Assembly (NCBI GenBank): GCA_002369255.1
Contig: DFFO01000108.1
Location: 1 to 12,081, forward strand
Direction of reading: 5' to 3'
DNA: 12,081 bases
Origin: Lachnospiraceae bacterium UBA3774
GTDB lineage: Bacteria > Bacillota > Clostridia > Lachnospirales > Lachnospiraceae
In this document: one piece after another, positions 8,547 through 12,081 of the stretch
Numbering within the stretch: position 1 is the stretch's first letter
How the letters are laid out: each line of letters starts with the position of its first letter
Made by a program: the position numbers and the translations under genes
The notes under the pieces: model-generated
Told to the model about the DNA's origin: nothing
The model's database searches: none
What the model saw: only the letters and a program-made list of their open reading frames with translations

Positions 8547-9692
8547 ATGAAGATGGTTAATTTTTCTGATTACAAGATCAGAAACTACAATTTCAAAATA
8601 ATCGTTTTGATAGCTGCTATCTGCGTAATCGGTTATCTTGTTCTTACAAGCGCCATGGTAAATGATCCCGATAGGGACGGCAATCTGCAAAAACAGCTTA
8701 TCGGAATAATAGTCGGAGCGGTTTTTATGATCGCGATCTCGCTGATCGACTATCATCTTGTTTTAAAGGCCGCGCCGATAATATATATAGGAGTGCTTGT
8801 ACTTCTTGCCGGGGTTTTGCTTTTCGGAAAAACCATCAACTATGCCACGAGATGGCTTGATATAGCAGGTTTTCGGATTCAGCCTTCTGAATTTGCCAAA
8901 ATAGGCGTTATAGTCGTGTTTGCCAGGTATTTTGACTCGTTTAAGGACAAGATCAACAAACCCGGTTATCTGTTCGGCGCGCTCGGGCTGTTCGCTGTAA
9001 TTGCGGGAATGGTACTTCTCGAACCGGATCTTTCGACTACCCTTGTAATATTATTTATTTTTCTTTGCATGCTTTTTGTCGCCAAGCTAAGCTGGAAATG
9101 GATAGTCGGCGCAATCGCGGTAGCGGTTCCTTTTGCGGTCACTTTTGTCATCTTGCTTTCAAACGGACTTATTCTTGAAGAATATCAGCGAAACAGGATT
9201 CTTTCATGGCTTTTTCCTTCAGAGTACTCCGCAAGCGGACTGACAACGCAGCAGGACAACTCCGTTCTTGCTATTTCGTCCGGACAGCTTTACGGAAAAG
9301 GGCTCAACAATACAAGCTTTGAATCTGTTAAAAACGGAAATTTCCTTTCAGAAGAAAACTCTGATTTTATTTTCTCGGTAGTGGGAGAGGAGCTCGGTTT
9401 TATAGGCAGCGTGGTCGTTTTGTTGCTGATCGCTTTTCTTGTCGTGGAATGCTTTAAAATAGGCATGAAAGCCAAGGATATGGGCGGAAGACTCGTCGCG
9501 GTAGGCATGGGAAGCCTGATTGCTTTTCAGACGTTTGTAAATATCGGAGTGGCTACAGGCCTTCTTCCCAATACCGGACTTCCGCTCCCGTTTATGAGCG
9601 CGGGCGTAAGCTCTGCCTTAAGTCTGTTTATCGGAATGGGAATAGTGCTGAACGCGGGCCTGCAAAAAAACAACCGCGACGTTGACTTTTGA
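8547..9692 (+). CDS. rodA: Rod shape-determining protein RodA (SEDS peptidoglycan glycosyltransferase)
   Basis: RodA polymerises lipid II into glycan strands and works with a class B PBP, here the preceding gene. Seen in 381 residues: about ten membrane helices, RWLDIAGFRIQPSEFAKIG (102-120) including the conserved Trp103, LEPDLSTTLVI (158-168), SDFIFSVVGEELGFIG (272-287) with Asp273, which corresponds to the essential SEDS Asp, and NIGVATGLLPNTGLPLPFMS (332-351). The final signature reads SAGVSS instead of the usual SYGGSS. RodA is preferred over FtsW or SpoVE because of its place after mreCD and PBP2. It starts seven bases after the PBP stop, with no recognisable Shine-Dalgarno site (leader GATAATAAT); a second ATG at 8553 is also possible. 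Coupled translation is inferred. Confidence 0.93.
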   Translation: MKMVNFSDYKIRNYNFKIIVLIAAICVIGYLVLTSAMVNDPDRDGNLQKQLIGIIVGAVFMIAISLIDYHLVLKAAPIIYIGVLVLLAGVLLFGKTINYATRWLDIAGFRIQPSEFAKIGVIVVFARYFDSFKDKINKPGYLFGALGLFAVIAGMVLLEPDLSTTLVILFIFLCMLFVAKLSWKWIVGAIAVAVPFAVTFVILLSNGLILEEYQRNRILSWLFPSEYSASGLTTQQDNSVLAISSGQLYGKGLNNTSFESVKNGNFLSEENSDFIFSVVGEELGFIGSVVVLLLIAFLVVECFKIGMKAKDMGGRLVAVGMGSLIAFQTFVNIGVATGLLPNTGLPLPFMSAGVSSALSLFIGMGIVLNAGLQKNNRDVDF

Positions 9693-9756
9693 TGGTTTTT
9701 TGCGAATCATTATCGCAATTGTGGCTTTTGAAATTGCCGCGACATTGACTTTTGAT
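9674..9756 (+). repeat. 20-bp direct repeat of the rodA 3' end
   Basis: Copy one (9674-9693) covers the last codons and stop of rodA; copy two (9737-9756) lies in the gap downstream. They match at 19 of 20 bases, and the start-to-start distance is 63 bases, so the second copy is in the same frame and would again read Arg-Asp-Ile-Asp-Phe-stop. The bases between are not similar to the end of rodA. Confidence 0.85.
9700..9718 (+). terminator. Possible weak terminator hairpin after rodA
   Basis: TTGCGA (9700-9705) and TCGCAA (9713-9718) form a six-pair stem with a seven-base loop, starting seven bases after the rodA stop. No run of T follows directly, so it may only slow or protect transcript ends rather than terminate efficiently. 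A new promoter follows at 9760. Confidence 0.3.
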
Positions 9757-9759
9757 ACC

Positions 9760-9788
9760 TTGAGATTTTGAATCATCTGTAATATAAT
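9760..9788 (+). promoter_or_regulatory. Sigma-A promoter for the small P-loop gene
   Basis: TTGAGA (9760-9765, five of six consensus bases) and TATAAT (9783-9788, perfect) are 17 bases apart, the ideal spacing. The gene start is 49 bases downstream of the -10. The leader contains a small AAAGG/CCTTT hairpin (9804-9808 with 9814-9818) just before the ribosome binding site. No LexA-like box is seen here. Confidence 0.72.
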
Positions 9789-9837
9789 TAACTCAGAAAG
9801 AAAAAAGGCTCGCCCTTTATATAAGGAGGATACGCTA

Positions 9838-10257
9838 ATGATACAAATCATTGCCGGCGTTAAAGGCAAAGGAAAAACCAAACATCTTCTTGATCAGGCA
9901 AATACCGCAATGAAGGAGGCTCACGGAACGATTGTCTACGTCGACAAAAACTCCAAGCATATGTATGAGCTCGACCGCAACATCAGACTGATCAATCTTT
10001 TTAATTATCCGGTTCATTCTTATGAAGCTTTTTTGGGATTTATCTGCGGACTTATTTCACAAGATCACGACCTTGAAAAGGTATTCCTTGACAGCTTTTT
10101 GAAGCTTTCTCACCTTTCCGGAGAGGAAATTGAAAATGCTGTAAACGATCTGAATCTGATCAGCGAAAAGTTCAACGTTGATTTCATCCTCAGCGTTTCT
10201 GAAGACAAAGAATTTCTTCCCGCAAATGCGCAGGAAGCCACAATTATAGCTCTGTAA
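9838..10257 (+). CDS. Small P-loop protein of unknown function
   Basis: I do not recognise a named function. The 139-residue protein starts with a beta strand and a clear Walker A motif, GVKGKGKT (residues 7-14), so NTP binding is likely. Possible second-strand acidic residues are Asp36 in TIVYVD and Asp115 in FNVDFILSVS, but there is no classic Walker B followed by a catalytic Glu, and no helicase or kinase signature. There is no signal peptide and no long hydrophobic helix; the middle (about 60-110) looks helical. It may be a minimal ATPase or nucleotide-binding regulator; homologues are, as far as I recall, sometimes loosely labelled 'PilT-like', which the sequence does not support. ATG follows a strong AAGGAGG (9823-9829) at eight bases. 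It has its own promoter and a strong terminator, so it is a one-gene unit, convergent with lexA. Confidence 0.8.
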   Translation: MIQIIAGVKGKGKTKHLLDQANTAMKEAHGTIVYVDKNSKHMYELDRNIRLINLFNYPVHSYEAFLGFICGLISQDHDLEKVFLDSFLKLSHLSGEEIENAVNDLNLISEKFNVDFILSVSEDKEFLPANAQEATIIAL

Positions 10258-10288
10258 TAAAAATAAGCGCAGATTTATTTCTGCAAAA

Positions 10289-10366
10289 ACACAAATGAGT
10301 ATAATTTTGCTCTGCAAGATTTTTGAAACATAAATGAGTATATTTTTGCTCTGCAAGATTTTTGAA
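10289..10366. repeat. Two tandem copies of a 39-bp AT-rich repeat
   Basis: Unit one is 10289-10327 and unit two 10328-10366, exactly adjacent and identical at 37 of 39 bases. The core reads ATGAGTATA..TTTTGCTCTGC, then AAGATTTTTGAA. A CTGCAA at 10281-10286 just upstream may be a remnant of a third unit. The array lies between the stop of the small P-loop gene and the terminator. Both units are likely transcribed in its 3' untranslated region. Function unknown. Confidence 0.9.
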
Positions 10367-10367
10367 T

Positions 10368-10413
10368 TATAAAAAAGCCTGCCGCGATAGTTTCGCAAGC
10401 AGGCTTTTTTATA
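10368..10413. terminator. Strong bidirectional intrinsic terminator
   Basis: A 15-pair stem (10368-10382 with 10399-10413) has the GC core GCCTGC/GCAGGC flanked by six A on one side and six T on the other, so each strand ends in a U-tract. The 16-base loop can form a further GCGA/TCGC mini-stem (10384-10387 with 10393-10396). It lies between convergent genes and should serve both the small P-loop gene and lexA, whose stop is 46 bases away. Confidence 0.93.
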
Positions 10414-10459
10414 GTTATTTTTGTATAAAATCTACAACTAAATTTTTACATCGGTCACA

Positions 10460-11092
10460 TCAATGGATGTTGAGTCTTAAAAGGCCGATTACTTTTCCGA
10501 GAATCGAACAATCATCAACGATAATCGGATCCATATTTTCGTTTTCGGGCTGCAATCTGATATGACCGTCTTCCTTGTAAAAACGTTTTACGGTGGCGGA
10601 ATCATCAATAAGAGCAACTACCACTTCTCCGTTTCTGGCGGTATTGTCGGAAGCGCAGATAACGGAGTCGCCGTCGTAAATTCCCATATCTATCATGCTT
10701 TCGCCTTTGACGTTCAGCATAAAAAGATCTTTGTTTCCGGAATATGGAAGCATACCGGCAGGCATCGCAAAATAGTCTTCGATATTTTCTTCGGCAAGAA
10801 TGGGAGAGCCGGCAGCGACGTTTCCTATGATGGGAATATTAAGTATCTCTCTTTCGGAGAGATTGAACTGATCTTCGGAAGCGATTCTGATGGCTCGGTT
10901 CTTGGTAGAGCCGCGTTCAATAAGCCCGCGATCTTCAAGAGAGCGAAGATATGCATGAACGGACGAAGTGGACTTAAGCTGAACAGCAAGACAAATTTCT
11001 CTGATCGACGGCGGATAGCCGGTCCTTGCGATCTCTGATTTTATAAAATTAAAAATTTCGTCTTCTTTTTCAAATGAATGAGGTCTCGGCAT
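10460..11092 (-). CDS. lexA: LexA SOS repressor (self-cleaving, S24 peptidase)
   Basis: LexA represses DNA-damage genes until RecA filaments trigger its self-cleavage. Seen in 210 residues: an N-terminal winged helix-turn-helix (about 1-68, YPPSIREICLAVQLKSTSSV as the recognition region, then LEDRGLIER), a linker, the Ala94-Gly95 cleavage site in NVAAGSPI, and the S24 peptidase domain with Ser132 in GESMID and Lys169 in ATVKRFYKE, the catalytic dyad. All key residues are present, so it should be cleavable. The ATG at 11092 has AGGAGGA (minus strand, complement of 11099-11105) six bases upstream. It diverges from a LysM gene, an arrangement known from Bacillus and relatives (lexA-yneA). A LexA-like box overlaps its own -35, so autoregulation is expected. 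Confidence 0.97.
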   Translation of the reverse strand: MPRPHSFEKEDEIFNFIKSEIARTGYPPSIREICLAVQLKSTSSVHAYLRSLEDRGLIERGSTKNRAIRIASEDQFNLSEREILNIPIIGNVAAGSPILAEENIEDYFAMPAGMLPYSGNKDLFMLNVKGESMIDMGIYDGDSVICASDNTARNGEVVVALIDDSATVKRFYKEDGHIRLQPENENMDPIIVDDCSILGKVIGLLRLNIH

Positions 11093-11136
11093 ATTCGTTC
11101 CTCCTGTAAAGAATAATATAAAATTGCTTCAAACGT

Positions 11137-11165
11137 AGTATATCACAACGTTTTTTAAATGTAAA
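11137..11165 (-). promoter_or_regulatory. lexA promoter
   Basis: On the minus strand a TTTACA -35 (complement of 11160-11165; five of six) and a TATACT -10 (complement of 11137-11142; five of six) are 17 bases apart. TGA precedes the -10, giving an extended TGnTATACT. The -35 overlaps LexA-like box 1 (11162-11175). Confidence 0.72.
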
Positions 11166-11189
11166 CATTTGTTTGCAAAAATTTGTTCG
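11162..11189. promoter_or_regulatory. LexA-like boxes 1 and 2, directly abutting 14-mers
   Basis: Box 1 (11162-11175, TAAAC-ATTT-GTTTG) and box 2 (11176-11189, CAAAA-ATTT-GTTCG) resemble the Firmicutes LexA operator CGAAC-N4-GTTCG at 7 and 8 of the 10 fixed bases. They touch without a gap. Box 1 overlaps the lexA -35, so binding there would block lexA transcription. Confidence 0.65.
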
Positions 11190-11208
11190 TTTTTATTTGC
11201 GAAAAGTA

Positions 11209-11237
11209 TTGACAAACGTGTGTTCGTTTTATATAAT
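11209..11237 (+). promoter_or_regulatory. Full-consensus promoter of the LysM (YneA-like) gene
   Basis: TTGACA (11209-11214) and TATAAT (11232-11237) are both perfect and 17 bases apart. Such a strong promoter is expected to be under tight repression; LexA-like box 3 (11213-11226) covers the end of the -35 and most of the spacer. Transcription should begin near 11244, giving a leader of about 40 bases. Confidence 0.88.
11213..11226. promoter_or_regulatory. LexA box 3 (best match)
   Basis: CAAAC-GTGT-GTTCG matches CGAAC-N4-GTTCG at 9 of 10 fixed bases, the best of the five sites. It lies between -35 and -10 of the LysM gene, an arrangement expected to exclude RNA polymerase until LexA is cleaved. 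Confidence 0.85.
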
Positions 11238-11241
11238 ACAG

Positions 11242-11269
11242 AAAACATTTGTTCGGGAATATTTGTTTG
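11242..11269. promoter_or_regulatory. LexA-like boxes 4 and 5, directly abutting 14-mers
   Basis: Box 4 (11242-11255, AAAAC-ATTT-GTTCG, 8 of 10 fixed bases) and box 5 (11256-11269, GGAAT-ATTT-GTTTG, 7 of 10) touch without a gap, like boxes 1 and 2. They overlap the expected start point and leader of the LysM gene and end just before its ribosome binding site. Box 5 has a weak left half and may be a single half-site. Confidence 0.6.
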
Positions 11270-11283
11270 TCAAAGGAGTTAAT

Positions 11284-11583
11284 ATGAATACTGCAAAGAT
11301 CAGGATTTTCAGAATCGGCATTCTCATTATACTTATTGCGGCCATTATTTTCGGCGGTATCATTATCAGCAGGAATGTGGCTGCTGCGGCTGCAGCAAAG
11401 CAGGAGAGATATTATACTTCCATAGAGTTAAAAAGCGGAGACAGCCTCTGGAGTATCGCAAGTGCATACCACGGAGATGAGTCAGTTTCTGATTACGTTG
11501 ATGAGCTTCGCAAGATAAACAATATTATTAATGACGAAGGACTTATTGCAGGAAGATATTTGACTATTTATTATTACAACTGA
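11284..11583 (+). CDS. yneA: YneA-like SOS cell-division inhibitor: membrane anchor plus LysM domain
   Basis: Seen in 99 residues: a short basic N-terminus, one membrane helix (about 9-29, IGILIILIAAIIFGGIII), an Ala-rich stretch (33-38), then a LysM domain (about 44-97; IELKSGDSLWSIASAY at 47-62), which should bind peptidoglycan outside the membrane. Size, layout, and position divergent from lexA match YneA, which in Bacillus subtilis delays division during the SOS response. Those family facts and the LexA boxes in the promoter support the same role here; function is inferred. The start is ATG 11284 because AAAGGAG (11272-11278) precedes it by five bases; an upstream in-frame TTG at 11173 would lie before the promoter and is rejected. 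It probably forms a single-gene transcript ending at the hairpin at 11692. Confidence 0.83.
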   Translation: MNTAKIRIFRIGILIILIAAIIFGGIIISRNVAAAAAAKQERYYTSIELKSGDSLWSIASAYHGDESVSDYVDELRKINNIINDEGLIAGRYLTIYYYN

Positions 11584-11691
11584 TCATCCGGCACATATCA
11601 TCCGACACTCACAGTATTTGCTGATTAGCACTTTTTGCAAACATACTAATACTAACAAAACTTTTTTCCTTTTTTCAAAATTCCTTTTTAA

Positions 11692-11720
11692 AGGAGCAGC
11701 ACGAATGCTGCTCCTATTTG
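11692..11720 (+). terminator. Intrinsic terminator after the YneA-like gene
   Basis: A perfect ten-pair stem, AGGAGCAGCA (11692-11701) with TGCTGCTCCT (11706-11715), closes on a CGAA tetraloop and is followed by ATTTGTTTT. The T-run is interrupted, so efficiency is uncertain, but the hairpin is strong. It stands 108 bases after the stop; the bases between (11584-11691) are AT-rich with nothing recognisable. Confidence 0.75.
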
Positions 11721-11725
11721 TTTTA

Positions 11726-11825
11726 CATTAAATGAGCATCCATTCCCCCCTGTACACTCAGCTGAAGTCACCGCCATTGCAAACCAGTCATTAAATGATA
11801 GTCCATTTCCCTTGTGCACTCAACC
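11726..11825. repeat. Two degenerate copies of a 37-bp element
   Basis: Copy one (11726-11762) and copy two (11789-11825) both start CATTAAATGA and share TCCATT and ACTCA, with scattered differences and one gap; they start 63 bases apart. Each ends in a GTRCACTC element related to the GTGCAC/TGCACC motifs of the array that follows, so they look like older members of the same family. Confidence 0.65.
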
Positions 11826-11849
11826 CATTTGTTGTTATGGTGCACAAGG
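11810..11849. repeat. Ten-bp perfect inverted repeat at the array's left end
   Basis: CCTTGTGCAC (11810-11819) is the exact reverse complement of GTGCACAAGG (11840-11849), with a 20-base loop. The right arm is also used by the first hairpin of the following array (GGTGCA at 11839), so the two structures exclude each other. Confidence 0.8.
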
Positions 11850-12026
11850 AGCAATTTTTACTCACTCTGCACCTTATTTTTTGCGGCAAAGGTGCACTAG
11901 GGAGCTTTCTTTCGTCCTCTGCACCCGGTTCGGCAAAAGTTAGGGTGCACAGGCAGCAACTCTTTGTTCCTCTGCACCCAGCAATAATCCGACGAATATA
12001 AAAGTGGGAGCTTCTCGATTATTACT
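11839..12026. repeat. Array of about 53-bp hairpin-forming repeats (three clear units and one decayed)
   Basis: Three 35-bp units, 11839-11873, 11891-11925 and 11944-11978, each start GGTGCA and end TGCACC, so each can fold into a stem. Inside each is a GGAGC- or GCAGC-type block, then a pyrimidine-rich stretch ending TCTGCACC. The spacers (17 and 18 bases) share CGGCAAA. Unit starts are 52 and 53 bases apart. A decayed fourth unit is seen at about 12005-12026 (GGGAGC at 12006-12011, ACTCC at 12023-12027), keeping the same phase. No credible ORF or tRNA fits here. I do not recognise the family; it is not a CRISPR. It covers most of the gene-free stretch from 11584. Confidence 0.7.
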
Positions 12027-12081
12027 CCTTATCCCTTAGCTTAACTGCGTTTCTTGCGCTGCGCCGGCGTTCTTCTTCGAG
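12022..12081 (-). other. Possible 3' end of a minus-strand gene (frame undecided)
   Basis: Base composition turns GC-richer at the edge. All three minus-strand frames are open from the edge and then stop, at 12022-12024, 12036-12038 or 12041-12043, giving 12 to 19 terminal residues that are basic and polar. Any could be a protein C-terminus; too little is present to choose, and it may be non-coding. Confidence 0.25.

Noticed and set aside
10362..10565. A 67-codon plus-strand ORF across the terminator and the lexA 3' end
   Set aside because: It starts at a TTG in the 39-bp repeat, crosses the strong terminator stem and then lies antisense to lexA.
10562..11038. A 158-codon plus-strand ORF opposite lexA
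   Set aside because: It is a shadow of the LexA coding strand, with low-complexity composition and no start signal.
11131..11153. AAACGT (11131-11136) and ACGTTT (11148-11153) inverted repeat around the lexA -10
   Set aside because: It is short with an 11-base centre that does not fit the LexA N4 spacing; such six-base pairs arise easily by chance in AT-rich DNA.
11173..11583. A longer version of the LysM protein starting upstream at TTG 11173
   Set aside because: That start would lie before the -35 of the full-consensus promoter and run through the LexA boxes; ATG 11284 has a good ribosome binding site and gives a normal membrane-anchor N-terminus.
11795..12001. A 68-codon plus-strand ORF within the repeat array
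   Set aside because: It runs through several repeat units, has no ribosome binding site and translates to an unstructured mixture.
11839..12026. CRISPR array
   Set aside because: Units differ strongly from one another, spacers are only 17-18 bases and partly conserved, there are too few copies, and no cas gene is nearby.
1..12081. tRNA, rRNA, insertion sequence, prophage or toxin-antitoxin genes
   Set aside because: I looked in all gaps and found no cloverleaf-like sequence, transposase motif or small gene pair; the gaps are short and explained by promoters, terminators and repeats.

Overview
The window looks like chromosomal DNA of a low- to mid-GC Firmicute, most likely a Clostridia/Lachnospiraceae-type bacterium. 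The reasons are the purine-rich ribosome binding sites, the MutL-MiaA-'methionine gamma-lyase family' gene order, an SOS repressor with Firmicutes-type boxes, and a very long class B penicillin-binding protein. No phage, transposon, tRNA or rRNA gene is visible. Family names come from protein motifs I can read; no database search was possible.

Layout. (1) 1-3497, plus strand: the 3' part of mutL (mismatch repair), miaA (tRNA A37 prenylation) and a PLP-dependent enzyme of the methionine gamma-lyase/'aluminium resistance' family, packed head to tail. (2) 3475-9692, plus strand: a likely promoter, then radC, mreC, mreD, a 976-residue PBP2-type transpeptidase and rodA, with overlaps or gaps of only a few bases. 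This is an elongasome (lateral wall synthesis) operon, but mreB, usually between radC and mreC, is absent. (3) 9693-10257: a 145-base gap with a near-exact 20-bp copy of the rodA 3' end and a good sigma-A promoter, then a small P-loop protein of unknown function. (4) 10258-10459: a 39-bp tandem duplication and a strong bidirectional terminator. (5) 10460-11583: lexA (minus) and a LysM/membrane protein resembling the SOS cell-division inhibitor YneA (plus), diverging from a 191-base region that holds two promoters and five LexA-box-like sites. (6) 11584-12081: a terminator, then a roughly 300-bp array of degenerate hairpin-forming repeats with about 53-bp periodicity, and at the edge perhaps the last codons of a minus-strand gene.

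How the genes fit together: DNA repair (MutL, LexA) and cell shape or division (MreC, MreD, PBP2, RodA, YneA-like) dominate. LexA should repress both itself and the division inhibitor, so that division pauses when DNA is damaged. RodA and the PBP2 are the expected glycosyltransferase/transpeptidase pair, with MreC and MreD as their membrane regulators. The most unusual features are the paired 14-bp LexA-like sites, the 53-bp hairpin array, the missing mreB, and the small P-loop protein.
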